Positions 29,006 through 38,439 of a DNA stretch of 64,000 nt are shown here, one piece after another. This DNA comes from Udaeobacter sp963725505. Its GTDB lineage: Bacteria > Verrucomicrobiota > Verrucomicrobiia > Chthoniobacterales > UBA10450. The notes under the pieces were generated by a model, which was not told where the DNA came from, did no database searches, and was given only the letters and a program-made list of their open reading frames with translations. The stretch lies in assembly GCA_963725505.1 (NCBI GenBank), contig CAVRYN010000002.1, positions 62,001 to 126,000 of the forward strand, given 5' to 3'. The first letter of the stretch is position 1; each line of letters opens with the position of its first letter. Both the position numbers and the translations under genes were made by a program.

Positions 29006-29929
29006 ATGAAAGCTGGAAAGATAATCCTGGGGACACGCGGCAGCGAACTGGCGCGTGCGCAAGCTCGTTTGGTGGAAAAAGCAATTCAACGGGTGCGGCC
29101 AGAGGCAAAGATCGAGACCAAAATTATTGCGACACATGGGGACAAAGTCAAAGTTGTCGATCCTCGGGCAGGACGAAAAGGCGTGTTCACGGCAGAAATC
29201 GAGCGCGCGCTTCTAGCCGGAGAAGTAGATATAGCTGTCCATAGTGCCAAGGATCTGCCGAGTGAAACGAACCCGGACGCAGAAATCGCGGCAGTTCTTT
29301 CCCGGGCGCCGATGGAAGACGCGCTGGTTTCCAAACACCTGGGCGGTCTCGCTTGCCTTCCTGAGGGCGCCACGGTCGCAACCGGCAGCGTGCGAAGGAA
29401 ACATCAGCTGCTCTGGAAGCGTGCGGCCCTGGACGTTGTCGATCTCCGCGGCAACGTACCTACGCGGCTGCGAAAACTGGCGGAAAACCAATGGGACGCC
29501 ATCATCCTCGCACGCGCGGGACTTGAACGCCTGGGCTTGTCGCCGACTGGCACCGAAATCAGCTTTGAAGGCAGGCAATTTTTTCTTGAGGTTCTTCCGT
29601 GCGAAATTTTTTTGCCCGCTGGTGGCCAGGGAATAATCGCGCTCCAAGTTCGCATCGATGACCAAAGCACAAAGGCACTCCTAGCTGTCGTAAACGATCG
29701 CGAAACGTTGCTTTGTTTGCAGGCGGAGCGAGAATTTCTGCGTGGGTTGCAGGGTGATTGCAATTGTCCGGTCGGCGTGCTTGCAAAGATTGACAACCGC
29801 AAGATGAAAATGCGCGCGCAAGTTTTCCTAGGTGAATCGGCGGCGCCACGGGAGGCCCAAGTGGAAGGCGCCTGCGATGAAGGCGGGAAGTTAGCCGGCG
29901 AATTGTTGCGAAGGATCACGCAAGAGTAA
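29006..29929 (+). CDS. hemC: Porphobilinogen deaminase (hydroxymethylbilane synthase)
   Basis: A 307-residue enzyme that joins four porphobilinogens into hydroxymethylbilane. ILGTRGSELARAQARLVEKA, DIAVHSAKDLPSE and ATGSVRRKHQLLWKR form the active site; VDLRGNVPTRLRKL follows. The dipyrromethane-binding Cys is Cys252 in LQGDCNCPVGV. Length and motifs are normal. The start codon lies 10 bp from the right REP, so its ribosome-binding region borders the insertion. Confidence 0.96.
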   Translation: MKAGKIILGTRGSELARAQARLVEKAIQRVRPEAKIETKIIATHGDKVKVVDPRAGRKGVFTAEIERALLAGEVDIAVHSAKDLPSETNPDAEIAAVLSRAPMEDALVSKHLGGLACLPEGATVATGSVRRKHQLLWKRAALDVVDLRGNVPTRLRKLAENQWDAIILARAGLERLGLSPTGTEISFEGRQFFLEVLPCEIFLPAGGQGIIALQVRIDDQSTKALLAVVNDRETLLCLQAEREFLRGLQGDCNCPVGVLAKIDNRKMKMRAQVFLGESAAPREAQVEGACDEGGKLAGELLRRITQE

Positions 29930-29933
29930 CAAC

Positions 29934-31472
29934 ATGACCAGGAGTACCAAACAGAACGGAACAGTTTGTCTGGTTGGCGCTGGACCGGGCGATCTCGGTT
30001 TGGTGACCTTGCGCGCAAAGGAGTGTATCGAGAATGCGGACGTGATCGTGTACGATCATTTGGCAAATCCGGAGATACTTCGTTGGGCGCGGGACGATGC
30101 CGAAATTATTTATGCCGGGAAAGAACCGGGTGAAAGCCGAACCCAACAGGAAATCAACGCGCTGCTGATCGATAAAGCGCGCGAAGGAAAGCAGGTCGTT
30201 CGGTTAAAGGGCGGGGACCCATTTGTGTTCGGCCGGGGTGCCGAAGAAGCGCAGGCGATCGCCGATGCGGGAGTCCCATTTGAAATTGTGCCTGGAATCA
30301 CCTCAGCCATCGCCGGGCCGGCTTATGCAGGCATTCCCATGACGCATCGGGCGCATAATTCGCACGTGACATTTTTTACGGGCCACGAAGATCCAGCAAA
30401 GGCAGAAAGCGCAATCGATTACGCGGCGTTGGCAAAACTGGGCGGCACACAGGTCATGCTAATGGGCGTGGAACGTCTCAGATCCATCACGAGCGAAATG
30501 CTCAAGCAAGGCGTCCGCAGCGATTTGCCGGTGGCGCTTGTGCGCTCCGCTACGACCGGGCAACAGGAAACGCTTACCGGCACTCTTGAAGATATCGCCA
30601 AAAAAGCTGTCGACAGCGATTTCAAAGCACCGGCGGTGGCCGTATTCGGTGAAGTCGTCGGATTGCGTGACAGTCTCAATTGGTACGAAAAGCGGCCGCT
30701 CCTGGGAAAAAGGATTGTCGTTACGCGAACCCGAAAGCAGGCGAGCGTCTTAAGCGACAAACTGCGGGCGCTCGGCGCGCACGTGATCGAACTGCCCACC
30801 ATCCGCATCGAGCCGCCGAGCGATTTACGCGAATTCGCGGAGCTGGTGCAGGACGCGCACACCTATGACTGGATCGTGTTCACGAGCGCAAACGGCGTCG
30901 AAGCGTTCTTCGATATTTTCTTCAAGCTGTACGACGACGCCCGTGAGATCGGCGGCGTGCGCATTGCCGCCATCGGGCCCGCCACCGCCCAACGGGTGAA
31001 AGACTTTCATCTGCACGTCGATCTTCAGCCGGAAGAATTCGTGGCCGAGGCGGTGGCGCGGGAGTTCAAAAAGCAGGGAAGCATCGAAAATTTGCGGATT
31101 CTTTTGGTGCGCGCAGAAAAGGCGCGGGACGTTCTGCCCAAAGAGCTCTCAGTTGCAGGCGCGATTGTGGACGAAGCGTTCGCGTATCGGACGGTGCCGG
31201 AGACGCGCGACACCAGCGGCGCGCGGCATCAATTGGCGCAGGATGGCGCCGATTTGATCACGTTCACAAGTTCTTCAACCGTGGAAAACTTTCTGGCGCT
31301 CGGATTGCCGTGGCCGAAGGGAATGCGAATCGCCAGCATCGGCCCAATCACGTCAAAAACTGTGCGCGATCAGGGGCTCAAAGTCGATGTCGAGGCGCGC
31401 CGGCACGATATCAATGGCTTGGTGCAGGCGATCAGGGAACTTTTTACAGATAAGAACGCTGAGAAAAGCTAA
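29934..31472 (+). CDS. cobA-hemD: Fused uroporphyrinogen-III C-methyltransferase / uroporphyrinogen-III synthase
   Basis: A 512-residue fusion. Residues about 10-240 are the SAM-dependent SUMT domain (VCLVGAGPGDLGLVTLRA, VRLKGGDPFVFGRGAEEA, VPGITSAIAGPAYAGIPMTH). Residues about 255-505 are uroporphyrinogen-III synthase (GKRIVVTRTRKQASVLSDKL, DWIVFTSANGVEAFF, DLITFTSSSTVENFLAL). It closes hydroxymethylbilane to uroporphyrinogen III and can divert it to precorrin-2 for sirohaem/B12. It starts 4 bp after hemC and is the last operon gene. Confidence 0.95.
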   Translation: MTRSTKQNGTVCLVGAGPGDLGLVTLRAKECIENADVIVYDHLANPEILRWARDDAEIIYAGKEPGESRTQQEINALLIDKAREGKQVVRLKGGDPFVFGRGAEEAQAIADAGVPFEIVPGITSAIAGPAYAGIPMTHRAHNSHVTFFTGHEDPAKAESAIDYAALAKLGGTQVMLMGVERLRSITSEMLKQGVRSDLPVALVRSATTGQQETLTGTLEDIAKKAVDSDFKAPAVAVFGEVVGLRDSLNWYEKRPLLGKRIVVTRTRKQASVLSDKLRALGAHVIELPTIRIEPPSDLREFAELVQDAHTYDWIVFTSANGVEAFFDIFFKLYDDAREIGGVRIAAIGPATAQRVKDFHLHVDLQPEEFVAEAVAREFKKQGSIENLRILLVRAEKARDVLPKELSVAGAIVDEAFAYRTVPETRDTSGARHQLAQDGADLITFTSSSTVENFLALGLPWPKGMRIASIGPITSKTVRDQGLKVDVEARRHDINGLVQAIRELFTDKNAEKS

Positions 31473-31534
31473 ATCGTTACAACGAGAACTACTGCCTCGG
31501 CCCAACGTTTTAGCTTCTTAACATTTAACCCTTG

Positions 31535-31732
31535 TTACGATGGATTAAACCGAAACCTCATTTTACCGCGCTTGGCGTTGGCTTTTGCCTTCCGGCGATG
31601 CTTTTGCGAAGGCGTCTCGAAGGCGCGCAAACGGCGGACCTCCTCGAGAATACCCTCGGCATCCAGCTTGTTTTTCAGCCGCTTCAACGCGCGATCGACA
31701 GGTTCACCTTTACGAACAATCACTTCTGGCAT
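31535..31732 (-). CDS. rpsU: 30S ribosomal protein S21
   Basis: A 65-residue S21: MPEVIVRKGEPVDRALKRLK, then a Lys/Arg-rich tail (SQKHRRKAKANAKR). The ATG at 31732 gives the canonical start; an upstream TTG would add one residue. S21 helps the 30S subunit select mRNA. Confidence 0.93.
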   Translation of the reverse strand: MPEVIVRKGEPVDRALKRLKNKLDAEGILEEVRRLRAFETPSQKHRRKAKANAKRGKMRFRFNPS

Positions 31733-31843
31733 CAATCATCACTCCCCGAATTTAGGACTTTATCTTAAAAACCGAGCCGGAGAGTACTCGGGCTGGACGG
31801 CCTCGTCAAATCTGCCCGGGAAACCCGCCGAAGTTAGGTCGCT

Positions 31844-34186
31844 TTAGCGCTGGGCGAGCGGATTCGCTGCGGTCGCTGCTTTTTCGGTGATTTCGCGGCG
31901 TAAAGCGCTCTCCCTGCCGCCCCGGGCTCGCGTCCACCAAAGGACGATGGGAGAGGCAATGAAGATCGAAGAGTAAGTGCCGACGACCACGCCGATAATG
32001 ATGGCGAGGGAAAAGTCGCGTAACACCGCGCCGCCAAAGAAAAACAGACAGAGAATCGGGATAAGCGTGACTGTGCTCGTGAGAATAGTACGGCTGAGCG
32101 TCTGGTTAATGCTGGAGTTCATTATCTCCTCGATGGTGCCGCGTCGGCCACTAGCAAGGCCTTCACGGATCCGGTCGTAAACGACGATGGTGTCGTTAAT
32201 GGAATAACCGGCGATGGTCAGCACTGCGCCAACCATCGTAAGAGTCAGCTCGCGGCCGAGAAGCGCGAACACGCCCACCGTCATAAGCACATCGTGCAGC
32301 AACGCGACAATCGCGCCTACGGCAAAGGAAAGTTCGAAGCGGAACGTCACGAAAATTAAAATGCCCAGGATGCCAAGGCCGAGCGCGATCAACGAACTCT
32401 TTGCCAGCTCACCGCCCACGAGCGCGCCGACTCGCTCGGAACCTTCCACATGGAAGCCGGCGTTGGGGAGCGTCTGCATGATTTGTTTTTCCGCCTTATC
32501 GCTGGTGTTCAACGGCGTGCGGATGGTGATGTAATTCTTGCCCACCTGCGTGGATTCTTGAATCGACGCGTCGGCAAGTCCAATTGGTTGCAGCGCGTGG
32601 CGGACCTGCCCGATGTCGATTTTGCTCGGCGCGCTTAATGTAATCAGGTCGCCGCCGCGAAAATCGACACCAAAATTTTTCTCGCCTCGAATGTAGAAAG
32701 CGCCTGCGCCAGCCAACAGCAAGGCGAGCGAACACATGCAGGCGATAAAGCCTTTGCCGAGGAAATTGATGTTTTGCGCCGAAATCAAATGCAACATCGA
32801 GATGCGCTTCAGTTTTCCTGTATCGACAAACCAGCCAAGAAAGTTCCGTCCCACGATGAGCGCCGTGAACAGCGACGCCAGAATGCCAAGCGAAAGTGCG
32901 ATCGCGAAGCCTCTGACGGGGCCGGTGGCCTTCCAAAACAGAATCGCAGCGGTAATCAGCGTCGTTACGTTTGCGTCGAAAATGGAGCTAAACGCTTTCT
33001 CGTACGCAGTGTTTAGCGCGATCTTGAGTGATTTCCCTAGCGCCATTTCTTCGCGCAATCGCTCGTAAATGAGCACGTTCGCATCCACCGAAAGTCCGAT
33101 TGTCAAAATGATGCCTGCAATACCGGGCAACGTCAGGACGAAGTGAAACATCGTCATCGCGCCGACGAGCAGGATGAGGTTGATGATCAGTGCGACATTC
33201 GCGACGAGACCGGGAATTTTGTAGTAAATTGCAACGGAGACGAGCGTGATCGCCAGCCCGACCAAGCCGGCCAGAATGCTCGCTTTAATGGAGTCCAGCC
33301 CTAAGGTCGGCGATACGCTTCGCTCTTCCTCGATGCTTACTGGTGTTTGCAGCGGATTCTCGAGGACGCTGGCCAATCCGCGCGCTTCCTCCTCGGTAAA
33401 TCTTCCCGTAATTTGTGCGTCGCCGCCATAAATCGCGTCTTGAATGACGGGGGCGGATTGGGTGATTCCATCAAGCACAATCGCAAAGCGATGATGAACG
33501 TTTGCCGCAGTGATGTTGCCAAACTGCTTGGCGCCTTCAGCGTCAAATCGCAAGTGGACGACCCAGCCATCTTTTTCATAGGAAGCGCCCGCGCTCGAAA
33601 CATGTTCGCCGGATAAATCAGCTTTCTTTTTTACGAGCAACCGTTCCTCTACCGGTTTTTCGCCTTCACGCTGCATTTTATACGTTTCGATCCGGTACTC
33701 CGGCGGAATGACTTGCTTGCCTTCGTCGATCTCGCGCAGTCGCTCGCCATTATCGGGATAAACCAGGCGAAACTCGAGTTTCGCCACGCGCGAGAGCTGA
33801 TCGCGCGCCTCCTGAATCTTCGCCGTGTCCAGGCCCGGAATCTGAACCAGAATCCGATCGCCGCCGACCGGGCTGATGATCGGTTCGCTGACTCCAAAAA
33901 CGTCGATACGCTTGCGAATCACCTCCACCGCCTGATCAAGCATTCCTTTGGTGATCGGCTTGTCGCCGGGCACGAGCCTGATCAGGAATGATGTGCCGCC
34001 TTGAATATCGAGGCCGAGCGCGATCTTTTTCTGCGGGGGCCAGATCGTGGCGATGCTGAAAATCACAAGCAAAAGCATCAGCGTCATTGCCAGCAGGCGT
34101 TTCCGCGACCCTTGATCGGTGGCAAAGTACCACCCGAAGAGAACCAGCATCGCAAGCCCAATGAAAAATGTGAGTGCGGGGGTCAT
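31844..34186 (-). CDS. secDF: Fused protein translocase subunit SecDF
   Basis: A 780-residue membrane protein with about 12 TM segments. The SecD half has IALGLDIQGGTSFLIRL and the periplasmic P1 domain with VFGVSEPIISPVGGDRILVQ, then LTIGLSVDANVLIYERLREE. The SecF half has NFGVDFRGGDLITL, GALVGGELAKSSLIALGLGI and SINDTIVVYDRIREG. It uses the proton gradient to pull preproteins out of SecYEG. It lies just downstream of yajC, the usual partner. Confidence 0.96.
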   Translation of the reverse strand: MTPALTFFIGLAMLVLFGWYFATDQGSRKRLLAMTLMLLLVIFSIATIWPPQKKIALGLDIQGGTSFLIRLVPGDKPITKGMLDQAVEVIRKRIDVFGVSEPIISPVGGDRILVQIPGLDTAKIQEARDQLSRVAKLEFRLVYPDNGERLREIDEGKQVIPPEYRIETYKMQREGEKPVEERLLVKKKADLSGEHVSSAGASYEKDGWVVHLRFDAEGAKQFGNITAANVHHRFAIVLDGITQSAPVIQDAIYGGDAQITGRFTEEEARGLASVLENPLQTPVSIEEERSVSPTLGLDSIKASILAGLVGLAITLVSVAIYYKIPGLVANVALIINLILLVGAMTMFHFVLTLPGIAGIILTIGLSVDANVLIYERLREEMALGKSLKIALNTAYEKAFSSIFDANVTTLITAAILFWKATGPVRGFAIALSLGILASLFTALIVGRNFLGWFVDTGKLKRISMLHLISAQNINFLGKGFIACMCSLALLLAGAGAFYIRGEKNFGVDFRGGDLITLSAPSKIDIGQVRHALQPIGLADASIQESTQVGKNYITIRTPLNTSDKAEKQIMQTLPNAGFHVEGSERVGALVGGELAKSSLIALGLGILGILIFVTFRFELSFAVGAIVALLHDVLMTVGVFALLGRELTLTMVGAVLTIAGYSINDTIVVYDRIREGLASGRRGTIEEIMNSSINQTLSRTILTSTVTLIPILCLFFFGGAVLRDFSLAIIIGVVVGTYSSIFIASPIVLWWTRARGGRESALRREITEKAATAANPLAQR

Positions 34187-34205
34187 TTAACGATTTAACG
34201 ATTCA
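34187..34205. repeat. Short GATTTAAC octamer array
   Basis: ATTTAACGATTTAACGATT: two direct 8-bp steps of the word seen at 17577. It forms the 16-bp yajC-secDF spacer and runs into the yajC stop. Confidence 0.6.
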
Positions 34206-34523
34206 CGCTTCTTTCAACACTGTCGTAATGGCCGATTTGTCCATCTCGATCTTTACGTTATCGGCCACCTTCACCAGAACGGTGTTCTCTTTCACATTGG
34301 AAATCAGACCGTGAATCCCGGCGTTGGTCACCACTCGGTCGCCGGTTTTTAAACTCGCAATCAGTTGCTGCTGCTGTTGCTGTCGTTTTTTCTGCGGCCG
34401 GATCATCACAAAGTACATGATGACGAAAATGAAAATCAACGGCACAAAAAACGAGCCGATGCCGCCGCCGGGGACTGTCTGAGGCACCGAGCTTTGAGCC
34501 TGAGCAAGAATCGTCTGGAGCAT
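34203..34523 (-). CDS. yajC: Preprotein translocase subunit YajC
   Basis: A 106-residue protein: one N-terminal TM segment (FFVPLIFIFVIMYFVMIRP), the family signature RPQKKRQQQQQQLIASLKTG, then DRVVTNAGIHGLISNVKENT. It binds SecDF. Upstream to 34722 there is no further gene. Confidence 0.95.
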   Translation of the reverse strand: MLQTILAQAQSSVPQTVPGGGIGSFFVPLIFIFVIMYFVMIRPQKKRQQQQQQLIASLKTGDRVVTNAGIHGLISNVKENTVLVKVADNVKIEMDKSAITTVLKEA

Positions 34524-34722
34524 GCGAAAAATTGGAGAACGAACCTAAACCCGAACGCGTCCGCTGCAATCGTTCTTTCGCATCGCTCGTATTACTATGG
34601 AGACGGACGCCAGCCTATCAGAAGAAAGCGATGTCGCTGCCGCGGGGCTCATATTCACAAGACGCGGTAAAAATGCGATTGGCTGTGTTTTATGATAATA
34701 TTATCACTCCATCTCAGCCGCT

Positions 34723-35406
34723 GTGATATCGCGACGCGCCAAGGAACTTTTCTACACAATGGCAGGGCCTATTATGCGGCTCAATGCCGCCATTTATCGC
34801 GCTTCGCGTGCGCCTCAAGAGAACAACAAAGAGTTAGTGCGAGTGCATCTTGGCCCAGGCCAGCGCAATTACCTCGCAGGCTGGATTAATGTCGATGCCA
34901 ACATTTTTACAGGAAAGTGCGATGTGTGGTCGGACATTTCCAAGTCATTATGTTTCCGTGATTCATCAGTGGATGCGATCTACTCTCATCATGTCATAGA
35001 ACATCTTCCGGACTTGTTCGCCCATTTCCGAGAGATGTCTCGCATCATGAAACCGGGAGGCGTTTTCCGAGTTGGCGGTCCGAATGGTGATTCCGCAGTG
35101 CGACAATATCTGGCTGGCAATAAAGATTGGTTCCCTGATTTCCCAGATGCTCGAGCGAGCATCGGTGGACGACTGGAGAATTACCTCTTCTGTCGCCACG
35201 AGCACTTAACAATCCTGACACCGTCATTTCTTGAGGAGACAGCTTCCGCCGCAGGCTTCGTTAATTTGAAGTTTGTGCTCCCTGTCACTGAATCCGGATA
35301 TCCTGAATTCTTCGACAAAGGTGTAATGGCTAAAGAATGGGAAGGCACGCCAGAATGTCCACACACGTTGGTAGTAGAGGGAAGCAAGCCAGCGAGTCGG
35401 CGCTGA
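34723..35406 (+). CDS. SAM-dependent methyltransferase
   Basis: A 227-residue protein from a GTG start. VHLGPGQRNYLAGWINVDA is the SAM-motif start, YSHHVIEHLPDLFAHFREM and RIMKPGGVFRVGGPNG are the core of class I methyltransferases of the predicted SAM-type used in glycan loci. Substrate unknown. It lies directly before the broken tRNA that marks the left edge of the polysaccharide locus. Confidence 0.8.
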   Translation: MISRRAKELFYTMAGPIMRLNAAIYRASRAPQENNKELVRVHLGPGQRNYLAGWINVDANIFTGKCDVWSDISKSLCFRDSSVDAIYSHHVIEHLPDLFAHFREMSRIMKPGGVFRVGGPNGDSAVRQYLAGNKDWFPDFPDARASIGGRLENYLFCRHEHLTILTPSFLEETASAAGFVNLKFVLPVTESGYPEFFDKGVMAKEWEGTPECPHTLVVEGSKPASRR

Positions 35407-35516
35407 GTCTGTGGATGATCAAAACTTTTCGTCCGACGGTTTTTGGCTGAGACGATCCTTGCCGCCGATCTCAATACGAGCATAATACATCCCGTTTAAA
35501 CTTCTCCGTAGTAAAC

Positions 35517-35560
35517 GGGGGTATAGCTCAGTTGGTAAGAGCGTCTCGTTCGCAATGAGC
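35517..35560 (+). pseudogene. Truncated tRNA (5' half, Ala-like)
   Basis: GGGGGTATAGCTCAGTTGG then TAAGAGCGTCTCGTTCGC and AATGAGC form the acceptor 5' strand, D-arm and anticodon arm of a tRNA (anticodon most likely CGC, Ala). No variable loop, T-arm or acceptor 3' strand follows. A hairpin CCCGTTT / AAACGGG (35491-35519) runs into the 5' end. The break is at the anticodon stem, a known integration position for mobile elements. Confidence 0.7.
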
Positions 35561-35564
35561 GCCT

Positions 35565-36431
35565 AACAAATACGCCCATGTTCTCCCACATGCTCTCACC
35601 TGCTTTTTCATAGGTAAAACCGTCGGGCGGGCTGTATCCCAACTGTTCTCAAATATGCTCAAAAAAAGTCGTCGGTGGATAAAGAAGTGGACAAAGAACG
35701 TTCGTCAACAGATCGCGCCTGTATCACGCGTTTAATCGCGGTAGAGTCCCTTCTGAAGGCAAGGGTGTACTTGGCGCACAAACCATTATTCCCCGATTGA
35801 TCCACAGTTGTTCCCATTTTTGGTTCCTCTAAATTATTCTCATAAAAAGTGGTTGCAGGACTTCCGTAACTTTGCTAGAATCCTCTCATCCTGTAAAATA
35901 TTCGGAACTTCGCCCGCCAGTTTCCGTAGAAGGTGAGTATGCAGGAGACTAATGAACTCAGACAGCCTATCCCAACATATCGTGGCCCTTACTCTACGGC
36001 GGCTGCATGCACAAATCTGGCCCCAACTTGTTTTATTCCCGGTTTTGGTAGCCGATTCAGGCGGTTTTAGGACATCAACACTCGGCATTTTACTTTGGAG
36101 AACGCGCGTGCTCGAACTACATCGCCAATCCGTTCGAATTTCTGGCAGAAGCCGAATCTTCATTCCTGCGGCGACTTTGGCGTACGACCAAAGTCCTATT
36201 AGACGGCCCCTCCGACATGACTGAAGATGGCGCTTTTAATGATGTCAACTGGGCATCATCCACACAAACTCCCTGGCAGCCGCCTTGTTTCGCATTTTTG
36301 AGAGGGAGCTTCCCCAGAATTTACTCCGTTGTCACATTTCCTTGATCGCCGAAAAAACTAAATGCGGTTCCCTCCTCGTTCCAGAGCCCTCGCCAGTTAG
36401 CGGCGTAGCAGCAGTTGAAGGAACTCACCAG
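35565..36431. other. Gene-poor stretch right of the tRNA fragment
   Basis: About 870 bp without a confident gene. GTTCTC-type words recur (GTTCTCCCACATGCTCTCAC near 35581, GTTCTCAAATATGCTCAAA near 35647, ATTCTCATAAAA near 35835) and could be recombinase arm sites or relics; this is speculative. A frame open from about 36050 to 36345 (VLGHQHSAFYFGERAC ...) has no start and no family I recognise and may be a gene remnant. Confidence 0.4.
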
Positions 36432-37259
36432 ATGAGAGCAGAAGGTCACCTCCGGTACGCGGGGCTCGCGACCAAGGGCGGTAGCCTGTCCTACAGCGGC
36501 TCGAACGGAAACGCTCCTCATGTTGCGAGCGAACTCTCGGCAACTTCTCTGCGCAGGGTGCCTGGTTGGAAAGCCAGTCTCGATCTTACGTGCATTCTGC
36601 TTTTACTGCCGGTCTGGCTACCGCTAATGATTTTGCTGATGCTGGTGACGCGAATCGCCTCGCCTGGTCCGATCTTCTACCGGCAGAAACGCATTGGCTT
36701 GGGCGGCAGACATTTTTTCATCTGGAAGTTCCGGACCATGAGGTTGAGCGCCGAGACACAAACTCACGAGCGCTATTTCGAAAATTTGATGCGGGTCGAT
36801 TGTCCGATGACGAAGCTGGATGCTCATGGCGACCCTCGCCTGGCCCCTTTCGGTCGGGTTCTGCGTGCGAGCGGTTTGGATGAGTTGCCTCAAATTTTCA
36901 ACGTGCTCCGCGGTGAGATGAGTCTGGTGGGTCCGCGGCCGTGCACCCCAAATGAATTTGCCCACTATGAACCGTGGCAACGGCAACGCGTGAACTGTCT
37001 GCCGGGACTGACCGGCTACTGGCAAGTAAACGGGAAAAACAAAACCACGTTCCGCCAGATGATTGAGATGGATCTATTCTATTTAAAGAACATGTCGATC
37101 TGGCTCGATCTGAAAATCATGCTTAAGACCGGCACCGTTATGGCCGGGCAACTCTTCGAATCCCGCCAGGTGCCGCATCGCAGCCGGCAGGCGGATGGAA
37201 GCTCTGGTTCACGGACGATGATTTTACAAATCCCAGCGGAATCAGATCCACAAATATGA
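36432..37259 (+). CDS. Initiating sugar-phosphate transferase (WcaJ/ExoY type)
   Basis: A 275-residue polyprenyl-phosphate sugar transferase from ATG 36432, which has AAGGAA 8 bp upstream (a longer frame to a TTG at 36285 is open). One TM hairpin (LDLTCILLLLPVWLPLMILL), then ASPGPIFYRQKRIGLGG, FFIWKFRTM, GLDELPQIFNVLRGEMSLVG PRP and LPGLTGYWQVNGK, all diagnostic. It loads the first sugar phosphate onto undecaprenyl phosphate, starting polysaccharide assembly. It overlaps the next gene by 4 bp. Confidence 0.93.
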   Translation: MRAEGHLRYAGLATKGGSLSYSGSNGNAPHVASELSATSLRRVPGWKASLDLTCILLLLPVWLPLMILLMLVTRIASPGPIFYRQKRIGLGGRHFFIWKFRTMRLSAETQTHERYFENLMRVDCPMTKLDAHGDPRLAPFGRVLRASGLDELPQIFNVLRGEMSLVGPRPCTPNEFAHYEPWQRQRVNCLPGLTGYWQVNGKNKTTFRQMIEMDLFYLKNMSIWLDLKIMLKTGTVMAGQLFESRQVPHRSRQADGSSGSRTMILQIPAESDPQI

Positions 37260-38347
37260 AAAGAAAAATCGACATCGGAGTAGTCGGATGCGGCTATTGG
37301 GGACCTCTTTTGGTTCGCAACTTCAAAAGTCTTCCGGATTGCCAGCTCAAAGCAGTCTGCGACGTCAACGCAGCACGCTTAAAACATCTTGGCGTGTTAT
37401 ATGGGGATGTTGAGGGCGTGAGCGACCCGCAGCAATTGCTCAATGGTTCAAACTTGGACGCCATCGTCATTGCCACCCCAGTGAAGCACCATTATTCATT
37501 GGCCAAGGCAAGCCTGCTCGCAGGCAAGCATACGTTCATCGAGAAGCCGATGGCCTCGTCTTCCGCCGAGTGCGAGGAACTAATCGAAATCGCCGAGCGC
37601 AATGGTCTGGTCTTGATGGTCGATCACACCTATCTCTACTCGTCGCCGGTGGAAAAGATTGCCCAAATTGTTCAAGCCGGAGATCTGGGCGAGATCCGCT
37701 ATATTAATTGTCGGCGTCTCAACCTGGGACTATTCCAAAAGGACATTAATGTCGCCTGGGACCTGGCGCCGCACGACATCTCGATCATTCTCCATATCCT
37801 TGGCGAATTTCCCACCACGATCAACTGCCAGGGAAACGCTCATATTACGCCGGGGGTAGAGGACGTGACAAACATGTCGCTCTCCTTCTCGCGCAAGCGC
37901 TTTGCAACCATTCAGAGCAGCTGGCTCGAGCCGCGGAAGATTCGCGAAATGACGATCGTCGGCACGCGACGCATGATCGTATATGACGATTTGCAGACAC
38001 ACGAAAAGATCCGCATCTACGATGCACGGGTAGAACGTCCGCCGCACTACGACACGTTTGCTGAATTTCAATACTCGTATCATTACGGGGACAGCTACAT
38101 CCCATACGTCCACCAGGAGGAACCTCTAAAGCTGGCCTGCCAGCATTTTCTTGACTGCATTAAAACGAATTCTGAACCGCTAACGAATGGCCTGCGGGGA
38201 CTGGAGATGCTCAGGATTCTCGAAGCGGCTAATGCTTCCCTCAAAATGAAAGGCGCACCGGTGACATTCGCCTCTTCCACTCGCCCGGCGCCAGCTTTTG
38301 CCCCTGCCAAAACAGAGGTTCTTGAGGTTGAAGCATTGGCCGGATAA
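37256..38347 (+). CDS. Gfo/Idh/MocA family sugar oxidoreductase
   Basis: A 363-residue NAD(P)-dependent dehydrogenase. IGVVGCGYWGPLLVRNF is the Rossmann motif, AGKHTFIEKPMASS carries the EKP catalytic Lys, and DHTYLYSSPVEKI follows. DLAPHDISIILHILGEFP holds the conserved active-site His. The neighbourhood (DegT aminotransferase next, hexapeptide acetyltransferase later) resembles WbpB/WlbA, which oxidises C3 of UDP-GlcNAcA. Translational coupling by ATGA with the upstream gene. Confidence 0.88.
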   Translation: MKRKIDIGVVGCGYWGPLLVRNFKSLPDCQLKAVCDVNAARLKHLGVLYGDVEGVSDPQQLLNGSNLDAIVIATPVKHHYSLAKASLLAGKHTFIEKPMASSSAECEELIEIAERNGLVLMVDHTYLYSSPVEKIAQIVQAGDLGEIRYINCRRLNLGLFQKDINVAWDLAPHDISIILHILGEFPTTINCQGNAHITPGVEDVTNMSLSFSRKRFATIQSSWLEPRKIREMTIVGTRRMIVYDDLQTHEKIRIYDARVERPPHYDTFAEFQYSYHYGDSYIPYVHQEEPLKLACQHFLDCIKTNSEPLTNGLRGLEMLRILEAANASLKMKGAPVTFASSTRPAPAFAPAKTEVLEVEALAG

Positions 38348-38439
38348 GTGGCGCGCCAGCCGCGCACCGGCTCACCGCGGAACGCGTGAAGCTTTTGGCC
38401 GGAGCTGCCCGGATTGTCAGCGCATCAGCCAAGCCGCAA

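Noticed and set aside
35952..36224. 90-residue frame after the tRNA fragment
   Set aside because: No family features and unusual composition; more likely non-coding or a remnant in another frame.
36285..36431. Longer N-terminus of the sugar transferase from TTG 36285
   Set aside because: The ATG at 36432 has AAGGAA at proper spacing, and the added 49 residues do not resemble the family.
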